A DNA stretch of 50,966 nucleotides from CAZALT01 sp964485515 (GTDB taxonomy: Bacteria > Actinomycetota > Acidimicrobiia > Acidimicrobiales > Acidimicrobilacustridaceae). The notes beneath the pieces are model-generated. The model saw only the letters and a list, made by a program, of their open reading frames with translations. It was not told where the DNA came from and did not search any database. The stretch covers positions 1 through 50,966 of the forward strand of contig CAZALT010000005.1 of the NCBI GenBank assembly GCA_964485515.1, read 5' to 3'. Of the stretch, positions 1 through 8,111 are shown piece after piece; within the stretch, counting starts at the first letter, position 1, and every line of letters starts with the position of its first letter. Position numbers and translations under genes: made by a program.

Positions 1-170
1 GGCCCGTCGCTTCCCGGCACGGGTACCGCGGGGTGGCGCACCACCGGTCCGATGGAACGGAGCTCGGTGAACAGGTCGTGGGGGATCCCGGCCTGGTAGA
101 GCGCTCTGTGGGTGAGATCGATCTCGCTCGCCGGTCCTGCGTCCCTATCTGTCACGTCTTGATCGGTCAT
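1..170 (-). CDS. Cytochrome P450, N-terminal fragment cut by window edge
   Basis: The complement of 170-1 opens with ATG and reads without a stop to the window edge (about 56 residues). After a short acidic leader comes LTHRALYQAGIPHDLFTELR, followed by a segment matching the first helix and first strand of bacterial P450s (pattern: a named day/loading residue run, then PH-x-hydrophobic-F-x-x-LR, then P-V). Only this end is visible, so no haem motif can be checked. The gene diverges from the TetR regulator at 256 with 85 bases between them, an arrangement often seen when a regulator controls its neighbour. It resembles the opening of the second P450 at 5564-6763 only in general layout. Confidence 0.6.
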   Translation of the reverse strand, partial: MTDQDVTDRDAGPASEIDLTHRALYQAGIPHDLFTELRSIGPVVRHPAVPVPGSDG

Positions 171-220
171 CGGTCCACCTCGTGTCGTGTCGACGGGCGA
201 CCGAACCCTAGGAATTGAAC

Positions 221-231
221 ACAAACGTTGT
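221..231. promoter_or_regulatory. Possible operator in the P450/TetR divergent gap
   Basis: ACAA and TTGT arms flank the triplet ACG in the 85-base gap between the divergent P450 and TetR genes. The dyad is short and the only evidence is its symmetry and position, so it is a weak candidate for the TetR autoregulatory site. Confidence 0.25.
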
Positions 232-255
232 CAACTTGCGTGGCAAGATGAGCCG

Positions 256-915
256 GTGACGAACGAGCGACGAGCGTGGCGCGGTGTGCCTCCGGACGAG
301 CGGCAGCTCGAACGCCGCCAGCGCCTTTTCGATGCCACGCTCGAGCTGTCGATCGCCGAGGGGATCGCGTCGCTGACCGTGCGGGCGATCTGCGCCCAGG
401 CCGGTCTGACCAGCCGCTACTTCTACGAGAGCTTCACCGACACCGCCGACCTGTTGCTGTCGCTCTACGACGACCTGGCCACGCGGGCCATCGCCGAGGT
501 CGCGGCGGGCATCGTCGAGCCGCAGGCCGGACTGCGCGAGAGCCTGCGCAGCGGGGTGAACGCGGGCGTCGCCTTCCTCTTCGAGGATCCGCGCCCCGTC
601 CGCTTCTTGTTGGTGGCGGCCACGGCGCGGCCCGACCTCAACAGCCGTCGCCGTCAACTGGTCTCCGATGTGACCGAGCTGGGGACGGCTGCGGTGCTCC
701 ACGGGACCGGGCTCACCGACGTACCACCCCAGGTCGAGGTCACGGCCCGCTTCGTGATCGGGGGGCTCCTCGAGGTCGCGACGGCCTACGTCGAGGGTGA
801 CGCCGGCTACGACGTCGACCAGCTCGTCGACAACGCGGTCGACATCGTGCTGGACCTCGTCGAACGAGCGATCGCCTCGGCGGGGTCGGCCGCGTCGCCG
901 GCCCCTGGCCCCTGA
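256..915 (+). CDS. TetR/AcrR family transcriptional regulator
   Basis: A 219-residue DNA-binding repressor-type protein. The N-terminal helix-turn-helix is clear: a helix around ELSIAEGIASLTVRAICAQ, then the recognition helix AGLTSRYFYESF, matching the TetR pattern (T-hydrophobic-R-x-I-x-x-x-A-G-hydrophobic-S-x-x-x-F-Y-x-x-F). The rest is an all-helical ligand/dimer domain with no recognisable subfamily signature. GTG at 256 is chosen over the in-frame ATG at 187 because the extra 23 residues are not TetR-like and would occupy the divergent promoter. The likely target is the adjacent P450. Its stop codon lies inside a 7-base tandem repeat (902-950), so the C-terminal Pro-rich end may vary between strains. 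Confidence 0.85.
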   Translation: MTNERRAWRGVPPDERQLERRQRLFDATLELSIAEGIASLTVRAICAQAGLTSRYFYESFTDTADLLLSLYDDLATRAIAEVAAGIVEPQAGLRESLRSGVNAGVAFLFEDPRPVRFLLVAATARPDLNSRRRQLVSDVTELGTAAVLHGTGLTDVPPQVEVTARFVIGGLLEVATAYVEGDAGYDVDQLVDNAVDIVLDLVERAIASAGSAASPAPGP

Positions 916-950
916 CCCCTGGCCCCTGACCCCTGACCCCTGGCCCCTGC
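902..950. repeat. Tandem repeat, 7 copies of a 7-base unit CCCCTGN
   Basis: Seven contiguous copies of CCCCTG plus a variable seventh base (G, A, G, A, A, G, C). The second unit carries the TGA stop of the TetR gene, so a change in copy number would leave the stop in place only if it occurred downstream. No hairpin or coding role is seen. Confidence 0.9.
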
Positions 951-1070
951 TGCGTGAGGCGCACCGGGGTCGGGTCGCGGAAACCCCGCTCTCATCAGCC
1001 GAGCAAGAGGTTCTTGACCAAACATTCGTTCCGCATCTACGGTTTCGTCATCCAGAGGATGGGGGATCCA

Positions 1071-2402
1071 ATGAACGACGCGTCATCGCGCACCGAACAC
1101 CTTCCGACGACCGAGCGCGGACGAATGCGCTCGCGAGCGAGGCGAGCATGCGGTGCAGCCGTCATCGGCGTGCTGCTGGTCGGGCTCGGCGCCTGCACCG
1201 AGGGCTCCTCGGGCAACTCGACGGGCAACACGCAGGACACGGTGCCCGCCACCGACGTGGCGAGCCTGCTCGGTCCCGACGATGTCGCCAGCGGTGAGCC
1301 GGTGAAGATCGGTCTGCTGACCGAGGGGACGTCGGACACGGTTGACGCATCGGACGAGATCCCCGCGGGCAAGGCGACCGTCGAGTGGCTCAACCAGCAT
1401 CGTGGCGGCATCGGTGGACGTCCCATCGAGCTCGTGGTGTGCGAGATGCATGCCGATCCGGCGGGCTCCACCGAGTGCGCCAACAGGATGGTGAACGAAG
1501 GCGTCGTCGCGGTGACGCTGCCCCAGTCGGCGTACGCCGAGGCCATCTGGGAGCCACTGCACGATGCCGGCATCCCGCTGATCTTCGGCGCGGCGAGCGG
1601 TGAGCAGCTCGAGCACGACGCCGAGTCGACGTTCATCATGATCAACCCGTCGGCCGCGTTCTTCGCCCTGCCGGTCTCGCTCGCCCAGTCGCTCGGCGTC
1701 GACAAGGTGGACTTCGTGGTCATCGACGTCCCCCAGGCGGTCGACGTCGTCAACGCTGACGGAGCCGCCACGATGGGTCGCGCCGAATTGGACTACGACG
1801 TCGTGCCGATCCCGCTCGGCACGCCCGACATGGTCCCCCAGATGGAGCGGGTGAAGGCCAACGGTGCGGGCGTGGTCCACCTCCTGGGCAACGACGCCTT
1901 TTGCATCGCCGCCATCCAGGGGCTCAAGGCGGTGGGTTACACGGGAGCGATCTCCGGTGTGTCGCAGTGCTTCACCGACGCCACCCGCTCCGCGCTGGGA
2001 GCGGAGCTCGAGGGCATCAGCGTGCTGGCGCCTCTGGCCGACGGAGCCGTCGACGACCCGACCTACCAGCTGTACCTGGCCGTGATGGAGGCCTATGGGC
2101 AGGGCATCAAGGAGGTCGGCGGGTACTACGCCCTCGGCGGGTACGCCGCGGTCGCCACGGTCGCCGCGGTGCTCGAGACGATCGAGGGAGAGGTCACGGC
2201 CGCGAACGCCGCCGAGACCATCCGGACCATGCCCGAGACCGGGCTCCCGGCCGGGGGCGGCGTGACGATCAAGTGCGGGGGCTCCGCCATGCCGGCCAAG
2301 CCGGCGATCTGCACCAACCAGTACCTCCGGGCCGAGCTCGACGCGTCGGGCAACCCGACCAACTACTCGGTGGAGGATGCGACCGCGCTGGTCGGCGGCT
2401 GA
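1071..2402 (+). CDS. ABC transporter substrate-binding lipoprotein, branched-chain type (paralogue 1)
   Basis: A 443-residue periplasmic-binding-protein family 6 (LivJ-like) receptor. The export signal is a basic stretch, a hydrophobic core (AAVIGVLLVGLG) and a lipobox ending at Cys42, so it should be lipid-anchored outside the membrane. The mature region begins with an acidic Ser/Thr linker and then the family pattern KIGLL, NQHRGGIGGRPIELVVCE and repeated Rossmann-like units. ATG 1071 follows a purine-rich GGGGGA site at 1061-1066; ATG 1125 is a possible shorter start. It is clearly a paralogue of the products of 2436-3710 and 4040-5338 (shared LLGPDDVA-G-PV block). No permease or ATPase is adjacent. 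The ligand is unknown. Confidence 0.85.
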   Translation: MNDASSRTEHLPTTERGRMRSRARRACGAAVIGVLLVGLGACTEGSSGNSTGNTQDTVPATDVASLLGPDDVASGEPVKIGLLTEGTSDTVDASDEIPAGKATVEWLNQHRGGIGGRPIELVVCEMHADPAGSTECANRMVNEGVVAVTLPQSAYAEAIWEPLHDAGIPLIFGAASGEQLEHDAESTFIMINPSAAFFALPVSLAQSLGVDKVDFVVIDVPQAVDVVNADGAATMGRAELDYDVVPIPLGTPDMVPQMERVKANGAGVVHLLGNDAFCIAAIQGLKAVGYTGAISGVSQCFTDATRSALGAELEGISVLAPLADGAVDDPTYQLYLAVMEAYGQGIKEVGGYYALGGYAAVATVAAVLETIEGEVTAANAAETIRTMPETGLPAGGGVTIKCGGSAMPAKPAICTNQYLRAELDASGNPTNYSVEDATALVGG

Positions 2403-2421
2403 TCTCGTGCGATCAGCCGCC
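2394..2421. terminator. Bidirectional terminator hairpin
   Basis: A perfect 11-base stem (GGCGGCTGATC with its complement) and a TCGTGC loop lie between two convergent genes, overlapping the stop of the first and ending 14 bases before the stop of the second. There is no T-tract, as in other hairpins of this window. Confidence 0.75.
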
Positions 2422-2435
2422 GGGAGCGACGCTCG

Positions 2436-3710
2436 CTACTGGAACAGCGGGGAGGAGTCCTCGAGGGTGTAGATGGTGTGGTCACCATCGGCGTCGAGCT
2501 CGGTGCGCAGCCACTGGTTGGAGCACACCGCCGGCAGGGCGGGGGCTGCCGTGCCCCCGCACCGGAACGTGGCACCGCCGCCGGCGGGCGTCTCGGTCTC
2601 GTCCATCGCCTTGATGGTCGCGGCCACCAACTGCGGGGTGATGTCTCCCGAGATGCCTGCGAGCGAGGCGAACAGCGCTCCGGTCACCCCGTACCCGCCG
2701 ACGGCCTGGGTGGTGGCGAGATCCTTGATGCCCTCACCGTAGGCGTCCATGACCGCGAGGTACTTCTGATAGGTCGGGTCGTCGACCGCCCCGATGGCGT
2801 AGTTGCTCATGATGGTTATGCCCTCGAGCTGGCCGGGCATCGCCTCGCGCGTGGCGTCGGTGATGCACTGGCTCACGACGGTGATCTCGCCCTCGTAGCC
2901 GACCGCGGCGAGGCCCTGGAACGCGGCGATGCAGAAGGTGTCGTTGCCGATCACCTGCGTGACCCCGGCACCGCTGCTGGCGACCTGCTGCATCTGCGAA
3001 GCCATGTCGGCGGTGCCGATCGGGACGCGGATGACCTCGTAGTCGAAGCCCGCATCCTCGAGGAGGACCGCACCGTCACCTTCGATGATGTCGACGGCCT
3101 GCGGGATGTCGATGACGACGAAGGCGATCTTGTCGGTGTCGACCTGCTCCGCCATGGCGATCGGCAGGGTGAGCGAGGTCAGCGGGTTGAACCCGATGAA
3201 CGTCGACTCGGTGTCCTGCTCGTACTGGTCGCCGACCCCCGAGCGCAGGAACGTCGGGATTCCGGCTCCGTGCAGCGTCTGCCACAGCGGTTCGAGGAAC
3301 GCGGTCTGCGGGACGGCGACGGCCACGACGTCCTCGGTGATGAGCGTGTTGGCGCAGTCGACGGCGCCCTCGGGGGTGCCGTTCGTCTCACAGGTCACGA
3401 GCTCGATGGGCCGACCACCGATGCCGCCGTGGTGCTGGTTGAAGTAGCGAGCGGTGGCCTGGGCCGTGCGCAGCTCATCGGTGTTGTCGTAGGCGTCGGA
3501 CGCGCCGTCGGACACCATGCCGACACGAACCGGGTCACCGGTCGCGACGTCATCAGGTCCGAGGAGGTCCGTCGTCGTCTCGGGTGCGACGGTCCCCTCG
3601 CTCCGGGATGCGGAGGGCTCTTCGTCCTCGGCGCATGCGGTCGCGCCCAGTGCCAGCAGGCCCGATGCCAGGATCGCCAGCCCCATGCGTGCTCGTCGAT
3701 CGGTTCCCAT
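2436..3710 (-). CDS. ABC transporter substrate-binding lipoprotein, branched-chain type (paralogue 2)
   Basis: A 424-residue family-6 binding protein on the opposite strand to its two paralogues. It has a basic start, a hydrophobic signal core (LAILASGLLALGA) and a lipobox-like ATAC with Cys26. The mature protein carries LLGPDDVATGDPVRVGMVSD, NQHHGGIGGRPIELVTCE and the conserved C-terminal FRCGG / CSNQWLRTELDADG block shared with the products of 1071-2402 and 4040-5338. By eye it is closer to paralogue 3 than to paralogue 1. ATG 3710 is preceded by GGGGGT on the minus strand at 3719-3724. It shares a 329-base divergent promoter region with paralogue 3. Confidence 0.85.
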   Translation of the reverse strand: MGTDRRARMGLAILASGLLALGATACAEDEEPSASRSEGTVAPETTTDLLGPDDVATGDPVRVGMVSDGASDAYDNTDELRTAQATARYFNQHHGGIGGRPIELVTCETNGTPEGAVDCANTLITEDVVAVAVPQTAFLEPLWQTLHGAGIPTFLRSGVGDQYEQDTESTFIGFNPLTSLTLPIAMAEQVDTDKIAFVVIDIPQAVDIIEGDGAVLLEDAGFDYEVIRVPIGTADMASQMQQVASSGAGVTQVIGNDTFCIAAFQGLAAVGYEGEITVVSQCITDATREAMPGQLEGITIMSNYAIGAVDDPTYQKYLAVMDAYGEGIKDLATTQAVGGYGVTGALFASLAGISGDITPQLVAATIKAMDETETPAGGGATFRCGGTAAPALPAVCSNQWLRTELDADGDHTIYTLEDSSPLFQ

Positions 3711-4039
3711 CGTGTGCTACCCCCATGTTGTGCGGAACGAGTTCCCTTGACCGTAGGTCGCCCGACCGTAGATCGGTCTTCGATCGAGCGACAGCGAAAC
3801 CTCTAGACTTTTCGCACCGTGGCGGATCAGGGCCTATGCGGCCTGGCCGGTCCGCGCGGTGGGCACGAACGCTCGGAGAACGTCGTTCTCGGCCGGAGCC
3901 GCACCTGTAGGGCGGTTGCCCAGCATGGGGAGGGGCATTGTGGGATGCTGCCGACCGCGTGGCCGTCGAGGTCGAACCCCCCTCGGGGGCAGGTGACCTT
4001 CGGCTCCGTGATCGACAAGGAACACAACGAGGGGGAAAG
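3711..4039. promoter_or_regulatory. Divergent promoter region with three short palindromes
   Basis: This 329-base gap separates two divergent binding-protein genes and holds no convincing ORF. It contains GGAAC-GA-GTTCC at 3734-3745 (24 bases upstream of paralogue 2; shares the AACnnGTT core of KstR-type operators but lacks the outer T and A), GACCG-5-CGGTC at 3764-3778, and GAGAAC-3-GTTCTC at 3876-3890. All are candidate operators by symmetry only. A GAGGGGGA ribosome-binding site for paralogue 3 lies at 4029-4036. Confidence 0.4.
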
Positions 4040-5338
4040 ATGAGTCAGTTGACGAGTGCCGTAGGCGCGCGTGGAAGGCGTTCGAAGCGGGTGCTGGCGG
4101 CAGCGGCCGTCGTGCTGCTGCTGGCCGCGGCCGGATGCAGCGAGGATGACCCGGTGTCCAGCGACAGCAACGCCGAGGACACCGTCCCGGCACAGGATGC
4201 CGCCGACCTGCTCGGTCCGGACGACGTCGCGACCGGTGACCCGGTCAAGATCGGCCTCGTCTCCGACGGCGTCACGGAGTCGTTCGACAACAGCGACGAG
4301 CTCCGGGCCGGCGAAGCCGCCGCGGCCTACTTCAACCAGCACCAGGGCGGCATCGCGGGGCGTCCGATAGAGCTCGTCACCTGCGAGATCGGGGGCGATC
4401 CCGCCGGGGCAGCCGACTGCGCCAACAAGCTCATCGCCGAGGACGTCCTCGCCGTGACGCTCTCCCAGACGACCGCCACGGAGGCGATCTGGGAGACCTT
4501 GCACGACGCGGGGATCCCCACGTTCTTCACCCAGGCCAACAGCCCGGACATGGAAGCCGATGCCACTACCAGCTTCATGGTCTTCAACCCGGCGGCAACC
4601 TTCTTCGGGCTGCCGATCGCCGTGGCCGAGGCCGAGAACACCACGAAGATCGGCTTCGTGGTCATCGACGTCCCACAGGCCGTCGAGATCATCGAGCAGA
4701 ACGACGACCTCCTCACGAACGCCGGCATCGACTACGATGTGGTGCGGGTGCCCATCGGCACCGCCGACATGACCTCGCAGATGCAGCAGGTGAAGAACAG
4801 CGGTGCGGGTGTGGTCCAGGTGATCGGCAACGACGCGTTCTGCATCGCGGCGTTCCAGGGACTCGCCGCGGTCGCCTACGAAGGTGCGATCTCGGCCATC
4901 AGCCAGTGCTTCACCGACGCCACCCGCGAGGCCATGCCGACCGGTCTCGAGGGCATCAACGTGCTCTCGTCGCTGGCGGTCGGTGATACGAGCGACCCGA
5001 CGTACCAGATGTACCAGGCGATCATGACCGCCTACGGCCAAGACGTCGTCGACGTCGACAACCTCGTCGCCATGGGCGGCTACGCCGCGGTCGCCGCCTT
5101 GGGCACGGCGCTGCAGGACCTGACCGGTGAGGTCACCGTCGACACCGTGGTCGCCGCGATCAAGGCGATGCCCGAGTCGGTGTACCCCGGCGGCGCGGGC
5201 ATGACCTACCGATGTGGTGGGTCGGCCGTCCCGACCTCGCCCGCGATCTGCACCAACCAGTGGTTGCGGACCGAGCTCGATGCCGCAGGCAACCCCACCA
5301 CCTACAGCGTCGAGGACTCGTCGGACCTGTTCGACTGA
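4040..5338 (+). CDS. ABC transporter substrate-binding lipoprotein, branched-chain type (paralogue 3)
   Basis: A 432-residue family-6 binding protein. The N-terminus has Arg/Lys-rich residues 11-17, a hydrophobic core and the lipobox LAAAGC with Cys33. It shares LLGPDDVATGDPVKIGLVSD, NQHQGGIAGRPIELVTCE and CTNQWLRTELDAAG with its two neighbours, so the three arose by duplication. ATG 4040 is chosen because GAGGGGGA at 4029-4036 is correctly spaced and because the residues upstream of it do not look like a signal peptide. The gene ends 17 bases before a strong terminator hairpin. Ligand specificity cannot be read from the sequence. Confidence 0.86.
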   Translation: MSQLTSAVGARGRRSKRVLAAAAVVLLLAAAGCSEDDPVSSDSNAEDTVPAQDAADLLGPDDVATGDPVKIGLVSDGVTESFDNSDELRAGEAAAAYFNQHQGGIAGRPIELVTCEIGGDPAGAADCANKLIAEDVLAVTLSQTTATEAIWETLHDAGIPTFFTQANSPDMEADATTSFMVFNPAATFFGLPIAVAEAENTTKIGFVVIDVPQAVEIIEQNDDLLTNAGIDYDVVRVPIGTADMTSQMQQVKNSGAGVVQVIGNDAFCIAAFQGLAAVAYEGAISAISQCFTDATREAMPTGLEGINVLSSLAVGDTSDPTYQMYQAIMTAYGQDVVDVDNLVAMGGYAAVAALGTALQDLTGEVTVDTVVAAIKAMPESVYPGGAGMTYRCGGSAVPTSPAICTNQWLRTELDAAGNPTTYSVEDSSDLFD

Positions 5339-5355
5339 GCTCGCCGGGTTCGATC

Positions 5356-5393
5356 CCGTCCCCGCAGGCTGGCGGACCAGCCTGCGGGGACGG
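5356..5393. terminator. Long GC-rich terminator hairpin after binding-protein gene
   Basis: A perfect 17-base stem (CCGTCCCCGCAGGCTGG and its complement) with a CGGA loop starts 18 bases after the stop codon. It may also serve the convergent P450 gene that ends at 5564. The remaining 5394-5563 shows nothing I can name. Confidence 0.85.
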
Positions 5394-5563
5394 ATCCCGG
5401 CGGATTCACAGGCCAGCGGCCGACGGTGGTCGGGTGCGCGCTGTGGTGGGGCGGCGGTGACCTCGACGGCGGTGGGTGAGGTCGCGGCGGCTGAGCTGTT
5501 CGGGGACGACGGCGCGGTGTCGATGCCCGGGCTCTGGCCGAGTGGGTCGAGTGAGCAGACCCC

Positions 5564-6763
5564 TCAGTACTTGACCGGCATGTGCTTGATGCCGCCGATG
5601 AAGTTCGACCGCAGGTACTCGGTCTCACCGTCGGCCTCGATGTTCGGGAGGCGCTGGAGGACCTCTTCGAAGATGAGGCGGAGCTCCATGCGGGCGAGGT
5701 TGGCGCCGAGGCAGAAGTGGGGACCGCCGCCGCCGAAGGCGATGTGGTCGTTGGGGCTGCGCTCGATGTCGAACTTGAACGGGTCCTCGAACACGGCCTC
5801 GTCGCGGTTGGCCGAGATGTGCCAGATGACGACCTTGTCGCCCTTGCGGATCTGCTTGCCGCCGAGCTCGTAGTCGGCGAGGGCCGTGCGTCGGAAGTGC
5901 AGCACGGGGGTGGCCCAGCGCAGGATCTCCTCGATGGCGCTGTCGAGCAGGTCCGGGTTGGCCTTGAGCTTCCGCCACTGATCGGGGTTGTCGAGGAAGG
6001 CGCGCATGCCGTGCGACGTGGCGTTGCGGGTGGTCTCGTTGCCGGCCACGGCGAGCAGCATGAAGAACATGTCGAACTCGGTCTCGGACAGCTCGTCGCC
6101 GTCGAGCTCAGCGGTGAGCAGCTTCGAGATGATGTCGTCGCTGGGCTCGGCCCGCTTCTCGGCGGCGAGCGCGTTGGCGTACAGGTAGATCTCGGCGGCG
6201 GCCTCGCCCGCGGAGTCCTTGTCGCCTTCGAACTCCGGATCGTCGATGCCGATCATCCGGTTGGTCCAGTCGAACATCTTGTGGCGGTCCTCCTGCGGAA
6301 CGCCCATGAGCTCGGCGATGGCTTGGAGGGGGAGCTCGGCAGAGACGTCGAGGACGAAGTCGCAGTTGCCCTGATCGACGACCTTGTCGACGATGCTTCG
6401 GGCCTTCTCGATGAGTCCGGGCTCGAGTAGGCCGATCATTCGGGGGGTGAAGCCCTTGTTCACCAGGCGTCGGTACCGCGTGTGACGCGGCGGGTCCATG
6501 TACAGCATCATCTCGCGGACCATGGCCCCCTCGACGGGGATGTCGGGGATGCTGATGCCCTGCTCGGCCGACGAGAACACCTCGTGGTCACGGTTGACCG
6601 CGATGAGATCGGCGTGGCGGGTGACGCTCCAGAAGCCCTGGCCGCCGTCGGGCTCCTCGGTGAAGTGCACCGGATCCTGCTCGCGCAGCACCCGGAACAT
6701 CTCGTGGTGCCGGCCCTCCCGGAACACGTCCGGATCGAGCAGGTCGACGTCGCTGAGCTCCAC
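5564..6763 (-). CDS. Cytochrome P450, CYP125/CYP142/CYP124-like steroid or isoprenoid hydroxylase
   Basis: A 399-residue soluble P450 that should use ferredoxin-delivered electrons and O2 to hydroxylate its substrate. Visible motifs are the I-helix AGNETT (240-245), ExxR (E279-R282) and the haem-binding loop FGGGGPHFCLGANLAR with the ligand Cys351. The ending with NFIGGIKHMPVKY is typical of the mycobacterial CYP125/142/124 group, which oxidises the terminal methyl of sterol side chains or methyl-branched lipids; assignment within that group is inference. The GTG start at 6763 has AGGGGG six bases upstream. A KstR-like palindrome lies 53 bases upstream. No ferredoxin gene is in the window. 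Confidence 0.88.
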   Translation of the reverse strand: MELSDVDLLDPDVFREGRHHEMFRVLREQDPVHFTEEPDGGQGFWSVTRHADLIAVNRDHEVFSSAEQGISIPDIPVEGAMVREMMLYMDPPRHTRYRRLVNKGFTPRMIGLLEPGLIEKARSIVDKVVDQGNCDFVLDVSAELPLQAIAELMGVPQEDRHKMFDWTNRMIGIDDPEFEGDKDSAGEAAAEIYLYANALAAEKRAEPSDDIISKLLTAELDGDELSETEFDMFFMLLAVAGNETTRNATSHGMRAFLDNPDQWRKLKANPDLLDSAIEEILRWATPVLHFRRTALADYELGGKQIRKGDKVVIWHISANRDEAVFEDPFKFDIERSPNDHIAFGGGGPHFCLGANLARMELRLIFEEVLQRLPNIEADGETEYLRSNFIGGIKHMPVKY

Positions 6764-6815
6764 AACTAACCCCCTGGAGAGATCCGGCGGCCACGGATGG
6801 GTATCGGCACCGGAA

Positions 6816-6829
6816 TAGAACAGATTCTA
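6816..6829. promoter_or_regulatory. KstR-like operator upstream of the P450 gene
   Basis: TAGAACAGATTCTA has perfect TAGAA/TTCTA arms and matches TnnAACnnGTTnnA at seven of eight fixed positions. It sits 53 bases upstream of the CYP125-like gene, where KstR sites sit in mycobacteria. No kstR homologue is recognisable in the window. Confidence 0.5.
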
Positions 6830-6893
6830 CTTTTGTCTTCGGTTCGTCGCGTCACAAGCTGAACGCCCACCGCTCGAACACCACCGCAATGCG

Positions 6894-6945
6894 CGAACTG
6901 GCTGGGAAGACCCGGCCCATATGGCGTATGTGTCCAGCCAGTTCG
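6894..6945 (+). repeat. Dispersed palindromic repeat, family 1, copy 1
   Basis: Perfect 12-base arms (CGAACTGGCTGG and its complement) flank a 28-base centre. A second copy in the opposite orientation is at 50734-50785; aligned head to head, 45 of 52 bases agree, including most of the centre. Both copies are intergenic. No ORF is present, so it looks like a REP- or MITE-like element. Confidence 0.8.
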
Positions 6946-6980
6946 GCGGGGTTGGGTGGGGTTCGGCGGGGTTGGGCGGG
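6941..6980. repeat. Two tandem copies of a 20-base G-rich unit
   Basis: GTTCGGCGGGGTTGGGTGGG occurs twice in a row with one difference. The first copy begins inside the right arm of the palindromic element at 6894-6945. The tract is strongly G-rich on the plus strand. Confidence 0.85.
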
Positions 6981-6989
6981 GATCGGTCG

Positions 6990-8021
6990 TCAGGGGTGCT
7001 TGATGGTCGTGATGATCTCCGCGGTGATGGCGTCGTCGGCGGCGTAGGGCATGTAGAAGCCGACCCGCGCCGCGACATCGTCGTAGCGGGCGACGAGCTT
7101 GCCGCCCACCTCCGATGGCGTGCCCCGAACCGAGAGCACGTCGAGGTGCTCGTCGGTGATGAGCTCGGGCATGCGGTCCCACTCCCCAGACTTCGTGAGC
7201 CGGTTCAGCTCCGGTTGGAGATCACCCCAACCGTGGAGGTCGAGCACCGGCTTGTACGCCGGGGTCGATCCGTAGAACGACAGCAGCATGCGCACGCCGG
7301 CATCCGCCGCTTCCTGCTCTGCCGCGTCGCGGCCGGTGCACACGATCACGTCGATGCCGAGGTCGAAGGCCGCGGGGTCGCGGCCGGCGTGGTCGAGGCC
7401 CATCGCGACGAGAGGAAGCGTGTGCTCGCGCAGGAAGGCCTCGGTGTGGAACGGATGGAGCAGCAGCCCGTCGGCGACCTCGGCCACCGCGGTCGTCAGC
7501 TTCGGCCCGACCGCTCCGACCCAGACCGGGGGAGGGCCCCACTCGAGTGGACCCGGGTCGAAGATCGGGGTCATCAACGTGTGGGTGAAGAACTCGCCGC
7601 GGAAGTCGAGCGGGGTGCCGTCCTGCCAGCAGGCGAAGATCGACTTGACGGCCAGCACCTGCTCGCGCATGCGAGCCACAGGCCGGTCCCAGACCGCGCT
7701 GTAGCGCCGCTCGATGTGCGGCTTCACCTGCGTCCCCAGCCCGAGGGCGAAGTGACCTCCCGTCAGCCGCTGGAGGTCCCACGCGGTGTAGGCGAGGTGC
7801 ATGGGGCTGCGCGGGAACGAGATCGCCACGTTGGTGTACAGGTCGAGTCCGGCGTAGAGCGCTCCCGCGGCGCCGCCGGCCAACGCCGCCTCCACGAGCG
7901 GAGGGAACAGGTCGGCCGGCCCCTCGAAGGTGAACCCTCCGTCGAAGCCGAGCTCGTGGAGGCGACGGGCCTCGGCGCCGACCGAGCCGAGAGCCCCCGT
8001 GAGTTGCGTGTCGATCTTCAC
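6990..8021 (-). CDS. Luciferase-like (LLM class) F420-dependent oxidoreductase
   Basis: A 343-residue TIM-barrel flavin/deazaflavin oxidoreductase. The opening KIDTQLTGALGSVGAEARRLHELGFDGGFTFE pattern, the LDLYTNVAISFPRSP segment, the GHFALGLGTQVKPHIERRY loop and PPVWVGAVGPKLTTAVAEVADGLLLHPF are typical of the actinobacterial F420-dependent LLM group (MSMEG_2256-like). F420 rather than FMN is inferred from that resemblance. GTG 8021 is chosen because it starts directly at the first beta strand; the open frame continues far upstream only as an antisense shadow of the racemase. The gene diverges from the racemase across a 90-base gap that contains a palindrome. Substrate unknown. Confidence 0.82.
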   Translation of the reverse strand: MKIDTQLTGALGSVGAEARRLHELGFDGGFTFEGPADLFPPLVEAALAGGAAGALYAGLDLYTNVAISFPRSPMHLAYTAWDLQRLTGGHFALGLGTQVKPHIERRYSAVWDRPVARMREQVLAVKSIFACWQDGTPLDFRGEFFTHTLMTPIFDPGPLEWGPPPVWVGAVGPKLTTAVAEVADGLLLHPFHTEAFLREHTLPLVAMGLDHAGRDPAAFDLGIDVIVCTGRDAAEQEAADAGVRMLLSFYGSTPAYKPVLDLHGWGDLQPELNRLTKSGEWDRMPELITDEHLDVLSVRGTPSEVGGKLVARYDDVAARVGFYMPYAADDAITAEIITTIKHP

Positions 8022-8044
8022 GGCGCGCAGGCTACTGCCGCGCT

Positions 8045-8060
8045 CCGAGGGACCCCTCGG
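8045..8060. promoter_or_regulatory. Palindrome in the oxidoreductase/racemase divergent gap
   Basis: CCGAGGG and CCCTCGG arms separated by AC lie midway between the two divergent starts (8021 and 8112). Candidate shared operator by position and symmetry only. Confidence 0.35.
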
Positions 8061-8111
8061 CGCTCGACCGCATGCGCCCGTGCGCGTGTCCGTAGGAACG
8101 AGGAGATCCCG

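Noticed and set aside
187..255. ATG start for the TetR gene at 187
   Set aside because: It would place the first 23 residues in the divergent promoter and they do not resemble TetR proteins.
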